This document shows, piece by piece, positions 9,503 through 22,408 of a DNA stretch of 64,000 bases. Within the stretch, counting starts at the first letter, position 1. Each line of letters begins with the position of its first letter. Source of the DNA: Azolla caroliniana (lineage: Eukaryota; Polypodiophyta); NCBI GenBank assembly GCA_043228905.1, contig JBHGNT010000020.1:4154001-4218000 (forward strand), read 5' to 3'. The notes under the pieces are model-generated. The model worked only from the letters and a program-made list of their open reading frames with translations, did not search any database and was not told where the DNA came from. The translations under genes and the position numbers were made by a program.

Positions 9503-10434
9503 TATTCCTATTTACTAAAATAGGGATATAGGCCCCTAACGGCATGTCGACTCCTAGCCAATCCGGTTGTCCGCTTCTTCAACCGATCCTTTAGCCAGTC
9601 TGGCTTCATGTTGAGCTTGTCTCTCAACAGTCTTGACCCAAGCGAGATGGTTTGTTGTTGAAGAGTTGTGGGAGATGTTAGTTATGATGATAACCCTTCA
9701 AGTTGGACTCCTTAAACCTATTAGCGGGTTAGTGTGAATGCACACCAAACATGAGTAGAGTGTTTATGTATGTGTGTAATTTAATATAAAATTGGGGTTA
9801 ATATGTTTAGTACATTGTATGTTAGAGTAGGTACATGTGTTTATAAATTAGGACTGATTTTGTTTCCAATCAAGTTTGGATAATAAGATTATATGCTTTT
9901 CTTATGGGTTTGTTAACATTGTTCTTCCAAAACCAAACATTGTCTTACAATCAAATGGGAACATACCACATGAGTGTTTAACCTAGGATAAGCAAAACAA
10001 AGAAATGGTAATTAGAAAGGTTGACAATAGACACTAAACTTGTTATAGAATAGTAACAAAAATCAATGTTAGTGAACATCTCAAGTGACCGCAACAATCT
10101 ATCTGTCATCTTTCAGAACATTTTAGCCGTGATCTATGTAGCTCAAGTTGATCCGATGCCTTACCCTCACCTTCCATTCGGCAATATGTACCTTATGTGC
10201 CTGTCGCCCATAAGGCCAGATAGAATGGATGCTTTTTCTCGTGATTCATGCAAGGGTGTTGATGTAGTCTCCTCCTGCTCTAGGGGCGCAAGCACAGAGC
10301 CATTCGTGTTTCTTGCGACAACCAATGAGAGCATGCCACCACATCATCACAGGGTTTCCTCGGCTCTGTGAAGGCTGGAGTGAAAGCGTGTGACAAAAAC
10401 GATGAGGTGAGTGTAATATGTATGTATGTATTGA

Positions 10435-10468
<34 letters not shown>

Positions 10469-11475
10469 GAGAGTGAGAGAGAGGTATGTAGATATGTATA
10501 GAAGGATCATGCCATGACTGACTGACTGAATGAATGAATAATTAACAGTCCCGAGTATTATCGATTCTGTGCAAAAAAACAACACGCGAATCTGCATCGT
10601 CTCGACTCTGCTTCTCCACTTTTGTTTTCATCGATCAAATCCTGGTATATCTATCTCCCTCTCTCTCTCCTGCCTGTGGATGGATCCATCTCCAAGAACT
10701 GTTTATGTTATGGGTTAGCTTTAACGACAGTTTTATGAATAATAATGCTAAGGTTAGGTTGTTTAGATTTCTGATTCCATCAGTGAAATTCAAATTTTGC
10801 GAGATATTAGGTTTAGGACTTTGGTTAAGGTTGTGCTTGAGTTTTCCTGCCTCCCATCGAAAAGTTTTATGAATATTACGATTAGGTTTTTTAAATATCA
10901 GGTTAGGGTTCGTATTTCCCTAGGTTTTTTCTTGAAGATGTTTATAATGATTATTAAGGAAGAAATATGGCTTTTGCATATCAGGGTTAGGGTTTGGTTT
11001 TCTGGTTTCATCAAAACAGTTTTGTTGATTCAGAAGATCGTGCTTTCCTTTACAATTTCGAAGATTAGCGACTTCTGATGTTGTATTCTTCAGTGAGCAT
11101 ATAAATGGATAAGTCAGGTATTTTCCTCTTCTTTTCGAGATTGTTTGTATTTGTTTGTGAGAGTTCACTCTTACCCATCCTGACTAAAGAAGAAAGATTT
11201 TTATTAGATGGTTTTACACTGAGTGCTTTGGTTTGTTTTTCAGTATATAAAATTGATAATAAGACATGCTCTTGTAACAAATGGTTTGCTGCATGCTGCT
11301 ATAGGTTGCTCAGGTGTTTGCTACAGGAAGATGTTTCATGGTTAATGAAGATTTGCTTTTTTTTGGGTGAATTTTAGGGCTTAGTTTTGTGCTTCCGTCA
11401 AATAGCTTTTTTCCTTCAGAACGTGATACCGCTATACACTCTTTTATCATGGTCTATTCTTTATCCAGTACATAA
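9503..11475. other. Intergenic region upstream of UBP24
   Basis: No supported gene. It holds an AT-rich remnant, a (CATA/GTAT)n stretch at 10418-10470, and from about 10720 a series of loosely repeated TTAGGTTAGGGTT words ahead of the UBP24 start. Promoter and 5' untranslated exon are presumably within 10600-11475. I see no unambiguous TATA box. Confidence 0.5.
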
Positions 11476-13388
11476 ATGGATAATCAGGTATGATCTTCTT
11501 TACAAGTTTCTTGTAGGAATTAGAGTACCTAAATGCTGGAATCATTGCAAAGATATTCAAACTATTAAACAAAGGGGAATTGAAATTTGAACGACCTAAA
11601 TGAATTTGTATGATCATAGGGGCCAGTTTCTACATGAAGAAAATACACTATATATATTTTGTATACAATTCATTTAGTAGGCTTTTCTTATTTTAGAGAA
11701 GATAATATCTTCATTAATTTTTTTATCCAAATGGAGAAGTATGTATAATAGGGGTGAGTTCTAATGTGTATAATAAGAAATGCTAGCTTCTCTATCATGA
11801 ATTTGAGGTAACAATAAATATATACCAGCATAGGATCTAGTTGCAACTTCCAAATTCATGATATGATAACCTCTCTATGCGAGGAAGAACAACAATATAA
11901 ATGTGTATCAATGATCATATAGAGATAGAGACATAAAGCCACTTTTGAGGCCATTTGCTAAGATCTATTTAAGCATTGTTATAATATGTTTTCCATGTTT
12001 TTAACAGGTATTTCTTTTCGGATCCTTCTCTAAAGATGAGGCTAGCCAATTTCAGTCTGTTTCGGAGGCTTCTAATTGTAAGAGTATGTCTAGCATACTT
12101 AATAACACATTTCCACAAATGGAAAATAGACCTCGGATTTTAATCAATGAAAAAATGCTCTCTCCACGAGTGCTGGAGAAATCTACAGTTGATGACGAAA
12201 GTAAGCAAGAGGATTCTATCCAGTTTCAGTCTATTCAAGATATTCCTAAGCTACACATGCCTAAACAAGCATCTCCACAAATGACAAATAAAGTAGAAAT
12301 TCCAGTTGATGAAGCATTAATCTCTCCTCTCATGCTGAATAAATCGACAATCAATGAAGAAATGAGGAAGGTAATGGGCACTGATTTTGGAAGGGCAGGT
12401 CCAGTATTTTGTAATGGCTCAGCAAAAATGTTAACCACTGAAAACTCAAGGAACCATGTTTTGAGCAATGTAGTGGTACATGAAGAACCTATCAGTTTTG
12501 ACCTGGATAGTTCCAAGTTAGATAAATCTGGCAATTGCATTGACCTAATTGAGGACTCAAAGCTGAGGGGAAATATCAAGTCCCTAGACTCATTACATAA
12601 AAGCATAACCTCACATGACAGTGATGTTGTTTTTCAATCAAAAACTGTACCTAAAACTTGGGCAGCTCTCCTTGATACAGACTCAGACCCAAGTAAGAAA
12701 CATGACAAGGTAGGCGCACAAGAAACAGAAGAAATGCAGGTAACTGAACTGAGTGGTGAATTATGGAAGCAGAGCTTGAATAATCTTAATTTGAATGGGA
12801 AGAGGTTGCAGCCAAGAGGCTTGATCAATAAAGGAAATTTGTGCTTTCTGACTGCAACTTTGCAAGCTCTGCTCTCTTGTTCGCCATTTGTACATCTTCT
12901 TCATACACTACAAGTACGCGGAGTTCCCAAGGTATACTATTCTATGCCACTTGGTTATTGGAGGTTGTCATTGTGCATTTCTTTCAGTTTCATTGCATTT
13001 GAGAGTGTTCTAGCTACATCCTATATAGTTTCTCATTTAAATGATGAGATTTTCTGAATAATAGTTCATAACATGTTGAAGAAAGGCATCAAGCATGTTA
13101 TGAAAGTGATTTGTGTCTTGAAGGTCTCTAAAATGAGGTATCCTGACTTTTTTAATTGTGGTTTAGATGCTAGAAAACATTTTCATTTGATTAGATTAGT
13201 ATTGCAAGAAAATAATGCTTGCATTGGGGCTATTTTAATCCATTCCTGTTTGTTCAAATACCTGAAATTTGTAATCTGTAGCTTTTAATTCACGTAACCG
13301 GTCAATGTGATTTCTGGCACATCACATGGAAGTGATTGATGTACTGGGGCCTAATGTCCAATCTGATATAAGAAAAATCCTCACTTAC

Positions 13389-13439
<51 letters not shown>

Positions 13440-16158
13440 TCTGGCAGGCTGGCTTCCCCACTCTGCGGGCATGTGTGGATTTTTTCAAGGAGTTCGAATT
13501 TCTAGAGAGAGATGGCAAAGGATCAGTTGAAGTGGCCAAGCCTTTTCTGCCTTCGATGTTTGATAGTGTTCTTCACAGTTTTAACCCTGATCAACCCACA
13601 ACTGGTTTTGCAAGAAATAGGTATAGTTTCTGTTTGCTTCTAAGCAGAATGGTGGGTAATGTTTCTTGGTTTCCAGACATAATCTCTCAAAATACAGGCA
13701 AGAAGATGCTCAGGAATTTCTTAGTTTTACAATGGATCAATTACATAATGAACTACTGTGCTTAGAAGGTGCCGGCCAAATTTCTGCTTCAACTGTGAAC
13801 CACACAACAGTGGCAAATGAAGATGATGATTGGGAGACAGTGGGTCCTAAGAATCGAACAGCTGTTGTTCGTACTCATACTTTCAATAAGTCAGCACTCA
13901 GTGATATTTTTGGCGGAGAGTTATGCAGTGTTGTGAAGACAAAAGGTTTGAATTTGTTATTTAACAGTCTGTTTTGCAATTTCAAATGCCTACATTACAA
14001 TTTGAAACTGAGGATGAATAGTGTTTCTAGAAGTTGATGTTGTACTTGGGTTTTCGAAATATAAATATAGGTGATATTTAATAAATGAAGTGAAATCCTT
14101 GAAAAGAAGATTCAACCCACTGTTTGAATTTATCGTCTGATAAGAATCCCTTGTATCTTGAATGATGGCTGCAAAAATGATTGTAGAATTGACTTTCTTA
14201 TTGTAAATTTTAATGCAAATGAATTCCTTGAGAACAGAATTCAACTCTGATGTTAACTTTCTTTGTATGTCAAATGATATATGAATAGCATACTTACGCT
14301 CGTTGTTCTTTTAAGACAAACACATATAGGATTGTCTCCCATGTGCATTCTGTTTGCAGCATATGCTCTCAGAGAAAAAGCAAAATTTCTAGGAATTTCT
14401 GCAAATATTATAAGCTTTATTTTCACAGCAATCATCTCATTTTTTAGAATTTGTAAGCCTAGTCCTTCAAATGTAGAAACACACTACTTACATTGGGATA
14501 TTTTATCAACGTCTTTTTGGGAAATTGATGTTGCTAAAAGATTCTCGACTTTCTTGAAATTCTTTTAAACCAAGCCATATATGACTCTAAAATCTATTAA
14601 TACATTTTAGCACAAATGTTTTCATTATTTAATAAATTGAATAGATTTATTCTTTTAAGTCTACTAAGTTTTCTAAAACTCAGATATTTGCAATTATTAA
14701 AGATTTGAAGTGCATCAAACCTATCAAATTTACTTAGGTAAAAGGGAAACATTTGTATTTTAATATACCTCTCTTATCCTGAGACTAGAATTTAACGCCA
14801 ATTAGTGTTTTTCCTTCATAATTCTATCGAATATTACTGGGACTTGTTTAGCTTCTATCAATACATTTTTTGGAGCAGCTCATTTTATGTGTTTTGATTT
14901 TAGCTGCCTGTCTGTGGCTCTGTTGGAAGCAAGACTTCTGTGAACTGTGCAAACATATTTAAGATACATGTGGTACTTATTGCAGATATGAAATTGAAGC
15001 TGTTTTAAAATAGCAATTGCTTTAATTCAAAATTCATGAGGTTTTCATAGTAAGGAGAAAGTTACACCGAAACATTCTAAAAGTTCTATGTGTATGATGT
15101 AACAGGAAGCAAAGCTTCAGTGACAGTGCAGCCCTTTCTGGTTCTACATCTGGACATTCTTTCGGAAGCTGTATATAATGTTGAGGATGCATTGAAGCTA
15201 TTTGCAGCTCCTGAGACTCTGGAAGGCTATAAGACCATGGCTGGAAAGGTCAAATCTACTCTGACAGAATTATCTCTTTCTTATTAATAATTTATATCCA
15301 TGTATTGATCAATAAATTTTATGCACAATTCCAACGTCCTTTTCATGCTCTTCAGGCTGTGGCAGTTGGTGCAAGCAAGTCTTTAAAGTTACAAACATTG
15401 CCTCGGGTGTTGATCTTACATCTGAAGAGGTTCAGCTATGGTTCCCAGGGCAGCAGCAAGCTGCACAAAGCTCTTCATTTCCCCTTAAATCTCACTTTAG
15501 GGCGAGATCTGCTAGCCAATGCAAACATTGGAACTGAGGTCGACCTCAATCTTTGAATGGCACAAGGGGAGATACCAAATTCACAAATAAATAATGGCAT
15601 ATCATAGAAAATGGAGGTTTATCACAAGTAGATAATGACATATATAGTGATGGCATATCGTAGAGTTATCCATACTCACAAGTAACTAACTGCATTTAGG
15701 CAGCTGTCCATATTCACAAGTAGTTGATGGCATAGTACATATATCCATATCCACAAATAGATAATGGCACATTGCAGAGATGTCCATATTCACAAAAAAG
15801 ATGTCCATGCTCACAAATAGATATATAATGCCATATTGTCAAGATGTCCATGCTCACAAATAGATATATAATGGCATATGGCAGACCTATCTGGTTCGTA
15901 GATAATTATATATTGTCTTTTTTAACATAGTGGCTAACCGAATTTCCTATGGTTTTTTAACAGTCCCGTAACTATGAGTTGGTGGCAACCGTTACCCATC
16001 ATGGGAAGGATCCTTCTCGTGGGCATTACACAACACATTCAAAACAACTTGATGGAAAATGGTTGCGATATGATGATGGAGTTGTCTCAGTGGTGAGTCA
16101 TAGTAGAGTTTTACAAGAACAAGTGTACTTGTTGTTCTATGGAAGACTTGGTCTGTGA
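11476..16158 (+). CDS. UBP24: Ubiquitin carboxyl-terminal hydrolase 24-like (USP/C19 family)
   Basis: A cysteine protease that removes ubiquitin from proteins; the plant relative of USP10. Exons: 11476-11487, 12008-12931, 13448-13620, 13698-13945, 15106-15248, 15356-15538, 15964-16158, giving 625 residues, somewhat longer than I expect for the family. All introns are GT-AG and phases agree. The N-terminus reads MDNQVFLFGSFSKDE, a family hallmark. A long poorly conserved region is followed by the Cys box (INKGNLCFLTATLQALLS, near residue 280; the nucleophile is the Cys), the QEDAQEFLSFTMDQLHNELL block, VLILHLKRFSYG, and the His box PSRGHYTTHSKQLDGKWLRYDD. It ends YLLFYGRLGL without a last intron. 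The usual Asn three residues after the Cys is Thr. Intron 2 carries (GA)n next to its acceptor. The first exon codes for only four residues and is the least certain part. Confidence 0.9.
13392..13437 (+). repeat. (GA)23 microsatellite at UBP24 intron 2 acceptor
   Basis: A pure GA tract ends ten bases before the exon 3 acceptor (13447/13448), occupying the place of the polypyrimidine tract. Confidence 0.95.
15555..15900 (+). repeat. Degenerate tandem repeats in UBP24 intron 6
   Basis: A drifting unit of about 40-60 bp built on TCCATATTCACAAATAGATAATGGCATAT recurs about seven times between exons 6 and 7. No coding content. Confidence 0.8.
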
Positions 16159-17939
16159 ATGTGTATACTAAGCAGAATGGTAATATTAGAGTGGATACCT
16201 TGAAATCTATCATAGCATTTAAAGGTCTATGAGTTGCCTCATCGAAAGATAATCTTGATAAAGAGGTCACAAGCCAAAAATTCTTGTTTAATGATGGATT
16301 TGCAAGCACATATCGGTTGTTGTGTTGTGTTACACAATTGTAATTGATTTTGAAGAGGTGCCAATTTTGGAGATTTGAAGAAATTATTTCTTTTTTAAGA
16401 GACCCCCCACCTTCCTAAAAAACAAAAGAACACTACAGAATGTAGAATTTGTCGTTTTTTCTAATTTAGCTATGGAATTTATGCATTTACCCCCACTATT
16501 ACTAATCAAGTAGAAAGATTTGCAGTCCATGTTTACTTCATTATTTAGCAGAGACATGGAATTTTGATGCCAATTATTGGGAAAAGCTAGTTCTCATAAC
16601 ATATGCAGAAGTTTGAACTTCACTTTAATGGTTAAAGCCATTCAATCTGGACTTCAATAGTAACAATTATAGCCTCGAAATTCATCTCAAAGATTTGGAA
16701 AAAATGCAATTCATGGTGTCAAACCCAAACTCTCTTCAAGTTATCACGGCACGAGATGTGTCAATCAAGTCCTAATGTAATACCATTGATGCGCAAATTA
16801 TTTTCATCAATTCAATTGGGCGGCAATCTTTGAGTCGATCTACTTGAAGCTATTGTCAATGGCAAAGGAACTAATCATTACTAGGATGCCATGAATATAA
16901 GGCATTTAAACATCTCAAAGCCAATAGAAGCACGATGTAGACCAGCAATCATATGATGCATCTATTTTGTAGATAAGCAATACTTTATTCTTTCACCTTT
17001 GCAATGTTAAATCTTCCCAAACTTAGTAGAAATTTGATTATCAACTGTTCGAGCATTACCACAAATATAATGCTCCAAACTTCAAGTATTTAGATTAAAC
17101 ATAACCAAGCTAGGGGTTGATTGATAAATGATGATGCCTTTGTGTAATTTAGTGGTCGGTCTTCACTCAGACAAAGAAGATAGAGAACCACAACCACATT
17201 TCCACAACATCAAATCATCAAAATTGTTAGAAAAACGATACTCTCAACTCTTTGAGTAGTGCAACCAAACTTGGACATTTCGTAGATTAGTTTTGGGGCT
17301 TCATTGTCACTTGGGTTTACTTCCTTGTATAGGTCCACACATGTGAGTTTGGGTTTCTCAACTTTTCATGTTGGTTTATGACAAGCCACTTGATATATAC
17401 AAAAATCCTAGAGCACATTTAGCTTTTTGCTTTGGTTTTCAACCTTGTCTATGTAAAATGTGAGGGGATATCCTTGATTTAGCATGGCAAGTGTACGATC
17501 CACAACAACGTCCCCTTGGTCAGTGCAATACTCCCACGTGGCCTCATGATCTGCTAAATTGTGATTTGGTTTGCCATTAAATCTTGGGCATTTGAATCCC
17601 AAAACTAACCTCAGTTGAGAATTATATGTATAGCTCGTTTTATAGTGTTTAGGAGCTTTCTTGTCTGATGAAAATAGTATCCTCTCTTCTTAGGATGCAC
17701 CAATGCCTTTTCACTTGAGCATACATTTGTCCTTATCTTTGCATGGGTGCCTCGTTTTGTAAAATGTATGTTAACATTCAAATTTACCACACATTTTCTT
17801 ATCACCATTCATGCATTATAGTTCCATTTTTATTTTATTTTTTACCATAAAACATATGCTCCATTGGTATTAATAAAAAGCCCGGAGGCAGTATACAAAT
17901 AGTACATAATATTGTTTCATCTCCACCAGTATATTTGAA

Positions 17940-18180
17940 ATGATTCTAGTATTTGTAAAAACTGTTGGGAAAAAAAACAGCCATAAAACACAGCATTGAT
18001 TCCAGTGATCTGCTGCAGATTCCATGTCCTCCGTCTTTCCAATCATGTGTCAGGTGTAAGAAGATTTCCGTCTCTCTAAGAAGATTCACCATCCCAACAG
18101 AAACAGTTGCAAACAGATCTGAAGTGATTCCAACATTTGTAAAAACTGTTGGGGAGAAAAAAAACAGACCATGAAAATGA
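17940..18180 (+). repeat. Duplicated 40-bp segment
   Basis: The segment TGATTCTAGTATTTGTAAAA plus ACTGTTGGG and an A-rich tail near 17941-17990 recurs with few changes at 18122-18170. Confidence 0.7.
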
Positions 18181-18579
18181 AATGTACTATACTAATTCCA
18201 CCTCTCACCCCATTTGCTTCGATCCCCACAACTTATTCACTCTCCCTTCATGATGTGCTTCGGCCCCCTCACCATCATCACTCCTAAAAACAACCAAATT
18301 GCTTCATTCAATCCACCTCCACCATCTCGCCGAATGCCACCAATGTCCTGTGGAATTAACAACAAAATAAATAAAAAATTCCTCATCCCCTCATGCATTA
18401 TAGTTCCATTTTCCCCTTTCGATCACATTTGTAACACATTTCCTTATCATCACTTATGCATTATAGTTCCATTTTCCCTTACAATCACATTTAAGAAACA
18501 TTTCCTTACAATCACGTTTAGAATAGATTTTCTTATTAGCGCTTATGCAATGTAGTTCTACTTTCCCCTTACAATCGTT

Positions 18580-19400
18580 GTTACTAGGTTCTGAACTCTC
18601 CATTCGTTCTTTGTAGTGACAAACCCATTCCATTAGAGCAATGTTTTCTTAATCTTCTTCTTTTTCATTTGTCTTCTATTGGTCATTTGAATCAAAATCT
18701 TGAATGACCTAGTGTAAAGCTTGACTTTTCATGCTTTTCTCCCATGGCACATCCTATCTCATAACACCACCAATTGTTGGGTATCTAGCAACCAACACTA
18801 GCAATACAATCCTATTTTCCATGACACTTATTACTAGGCTTTGACAAACTCTTTCCATTGGAGACATGCTTTAGTGTGAATCTTAATCTCTTCTTTTCTA
18901 TTTTTCTATTTTGTATCCTGATATACTGTAAAACTTGACTTTTTGTGTTTTTCTCCCTTCAGACAAGGCACATATCATGACGGCACCAAGTGCCAACTAT
19001 TTATATAAACCTTTAATGACTGCCATTGGTAACCACCACTTGCAATACAATCTTGGTATGCCCTTCACATGAGCCATATCATGACATTGCCAAATGTTAG
19101 CTATCTATTATCAACCTTTGTCAACAACCAACCCACTACGATTTCCCTTTCACACTCGTTGTTACTACGTTTTTAACTCTTCACCCGTTGTTTGGTAGTG
19201 ACTACTGCATTACATTAGAAAACATGCTTTATTGTTGTCTTAATCTTCTTCTTTTTTATTTTTCCTTTGTATCATTTTCATTAAAATTCTGACCTAGTGT
19301 AAAACTTAACTTTTCAATTTTGTCTTCCTTTCCACGTGCAAATATGACGAGACCACCAATCCTTTTGCTATCTATTACCCACTACTCTTGAATGGAAACC
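18580..19400 (+). repeat. Three degenerate direct repeats of about 260-300 bp
   Basis: Units starting near 18590, 18835 and 19150 share, in order, an ACTAGG(T/C)T element, a CCATT(A/G)GA block, TTAATCTTCTTCTTTT, GACCTAGTGTAAA(A/G)CTT, TGACTTTTC and a following CACCA segment. This looks like an old local tandem duplication. Confidence 0.65.
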
Positions 19401-21026
19401 ACAAGTAGCAACACACTCTTGGTATTATTTCCAACATCTCATCATTAGAAGACTAAGACAACATTTAACTTATTTTATTTTTCATACAATAGTCTCTTCC
19501 CACTTTCATAGCTCTCACAAGACTTTAAGCTATATTCTAAGATACCGACTCTAACTAAGTATACGATAAAGGCTTTGTTTTCAAATCACATCCCCATTGT
19601 CAAAAAAAGGGGGGAGGGTAACAACCATACGAGTATATATATACTCATATGCACAATTTGTCTTCACTTGTTTCTTTGTGTCTCTTGGTCGAACCCTACA
19701 TAGTGAACCCTCAGTCAAGTTTTTCATATAATGGACTGGAAGGCTATTCTCCTTTTGATTGTACTTGGGAACTTGCAAAGATTATCGCGGATGTTTCTAA
19801 TAAACTTGTAGACTTTGATCATCACTATTGACAGAAACATAGCTTGATTATTTTGAACTTCAGGTTCACAAGGGAAGATGAATATGATTGTTACACTCAC
19901 ATGGATAACTTGATGGTCCTCATAAGGATACAAAAGGTAATTATAACACACTAATTCTAGTGAAGGGTGTCTTGGATGCCCATGATTCTAAGCTTATGCC
20001 AGATTAAAAAGAGTTTGGTTACAACTTTCATGTAGGATCAAATTTCAAAACTCTAGGTTTGTAGGATACCTCCGTTGCACATATTACTGTAGTAGTTGTT
20101 CTACAAGCCAACGATCATAATAGAGGTGCCTCATTTTTGTTGAGTTTCCCTTTGTGGCATCACACATGCCATTTCTTTGATATAATTTTCGAACATTCAA
20201 TATTTCTTAATCGTGTTCAAATCATTGAGGCAAAAAAACTCTACCATCATGCTCTCCACTTTATCTTGATTACAGAAATCAAGGCATCATCAGGCTTCAG
20301 TAGGAGTTACACTATTGTTTTTTTTAAACAATAAACCAAAGTAGGTTCTCTATGTTGATATGTCCTAACCATTATGTCCAAGTCAATTCTTAGATTTACC
20401 ATCCTTACTTTCTTTCACAACATTCCCACCCATACACTACTTAGTTGTGGTGTCACTTCCTTCTTCGTTGATATATATTATTGTCCCACATGAAATACAA
20501 AAGAATGGTTACAGAAAACCACTACCTAATCCAATTGAAGTAATATGTGGTAGGCCTATTACCCCTGCGATTGTCAAAGAGATCCTCTCTATGAGTACAT
20601 ACTATGAAGAGATAAATCTTGATGTTATGACCCCACCCCACAAGCCCATCATCCTTGAGAATTGCATGGCTTATCAAACACAATCCTATTGTGGAAGGCA
20701 AAACCCATGCATTCACCTTCCCTGATGATTAATGCTTTTATTAAATGACGTTATAACGTTGGTGCTAAAGTCCACATTTGTAGTAAATAGAAACAAGATA
20801 TCTTGTATTTTTAGATATCCCAAATGATAGATTGGTTTAGACTTCTTTGAGAAGTACATCTCTTGAATTAAGTGTTGGTTAGCTTTGCTACACAACTTAG
20901 TGAGTCTTAGTATTAGTTGTAGCTTTATCACTGTTTAAATCCTCCCCCATTTTGTTAAAAACATGTCTTTAATAATCCTTTGTGTTCTCCATCTCTGTTC
21001 TTGTCTTTCTATCATTCTCTATCACA

Positions 21027-21070
<44 letters not shown>

Positions 21071-21565
21071 TACATATTTTTTACGATTATCAAATGAATA
21101 AACAATCTGATCTACCAAATGGCACGCAAAAATGGAGTTTGCAAACATCAGTGAAGTTCAATAGCTACTCATTTGGAAATAGAAGACGCTTGTGCCATAT
21201 CTTCGATTCCTCAAAGGAGCAACCTACAACTGGAAATGCCACGATTACAACATGAGAAGGCAATGATCACAAAAAGGCATCAATGCATCAATGTACTGTA
21301 TTGTACGTATGTATTGTACTGTATTGTATGACATAAGTATTGTATTGAATTGTATGTATGTATGTATGTATGTGCGCGTGTATGTTACAAGTTACAACGG
21401 TCATATTTTGAAAGGTCCGAATAAGTGAGAGAGTGAGTGTTTGGCAATCCAATCCAATCCATCCCATCCCATCCATACACACGCTGTGTTGCTTGCTGCC
21501 TCTCACCCCCCCCCCCCCTCCTCCTCCTCCTCACATCAGAGAAGAAGAAGAAGAAGAAGAAGAAC

Positions 21566-22219
21566 ATGAGGAGCTTCCATGTCCATCCGCTCAGATGCAG
21601 GCAGACGCTGCGAAGAGAAGAAGAAGGCAAGGCCCCCCTCCTCCTTCCTTTGACCACCACCACCTCCTCGCATGATCATCAGATCTCTTCTTCTTCTTCT
21701 TCTTCTTCTTTGTCTCATTCACGCCAAGATTTGTGTCGCGAACTCATCGACAACCCTCAGTCTAAATATACTCCTGTTTCAAACCCTACCACTAAATGTA
21801 ACCCTGTTTGTAGTCCTAAACCTAATCGTAGCTCTGCTTTCTATTCTTCTCCTCCTACTCCGTGCCTATCTCAAAGACCTGCAGAATGGGAAGCTCATAT
21901 GATCTCTTACCTCGCTGCAAGCAGATTATGCCGGAATCAAGTCATGACTTCTTCTTTCTTGTCTCATCATATTTCGGATGATCTTTCGACAACATTATCT
22001 TCTCTACAGAAAGGCATGCAAATCAAGAAGACGACGAAGAAGAAGGCTTCCTCACTTTGTAAAGGTTTGACGAAAGTTCTTAGGAAACAATTCATGCCAT
22101 TCTCAATAATCAACAATGGCATCCACAAGAATGTGTCCACGAGGATCCTTCAAGCAAGAAACAATGTAAACAGAGTTCTTTCAATTCCTGAAATTTCCAC
22201 TGATCATAATCGATATGTA

Positions 22220-22258
<39 letters not shown>

Positions 22259-22408
22259 AACCATTCATCGATCTAGCTCTATCATATGATAAGTAAAACT
22301 AAAACGAGATTATGTCATTGCGTGTAGGTGATTGATTCACGGAAAATAGAATCAAAGAAGCTCAAGAGAAAAGGGAATGCAAGACCAGATGCTAATGAAA
22401 ATTGGTGA
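21566..22408 (+). CDS. Orphan two-exon protein-coding gene, function unknown
   Basis: Proposed exons 21566-22216 and 22328-22408 code for 243 residues. I do not recognise a domain. The protein is basic and Ser-rich, with a poly-Ser run near residue 40, a proline-rich middle (NRSSAFYSSPPTPCLSQRP), then AEWEAHMISYLAASRLCRNQ, a Lys-rich KKTTKKKASSLCKGLTKVLRK, and a basic C-terminus with SRKIESKKLKRKG, which may be a nuclear signal. The donor TAT|GTATGT is strong and lies just before a (GT)n tract; the acceptor is GTGTAG. Both codons flanking the intron stay in frame. An in-frame ATG upstream at 21437 would add a low-complexity N-terminus; I prefer 21566, which follows a GAA-rich leader. The codon bias and long frame support a gene, but a chance frame is possible. 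Confidence 0.45.

Larger units (their letters stand above)
16159..21565. other. Long intergenic stretch without recognised genes
   Basis: AT-rich sequence after UBP24. Short frames such as 20447-20725 (plus) and 17408-17602 (minus) have no recognisable domain and no repeated support. It contains a duplicated segment (17940-18180), a family of larger degenerate repeats (18580-19400), a (CA)n run at 21027-21066 and a (GTAT)n-rich stretch at 21298-21372. Confidence 0.6.

Noticed and set aside
10066-10371. Plus frame of 101 codons upstream of UBP24
   Set aside because: No domain, no splice context, and a composition like random AT/GC-mixed sequence.
11105-11117. ATGGATAAGTCAG as first exon of UBP24
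   Set aside because: Joining it to exon 2 shifts the frame; the ATG at 11476 keeps MDNQVFLFGSF in frame.
20447-20725. Plus frame of 92 codons with GRPITPAIVKEILS
   Set aside because: No recognised domain, no flanking exons, and equal-quality frames occur nearby on the other strand.
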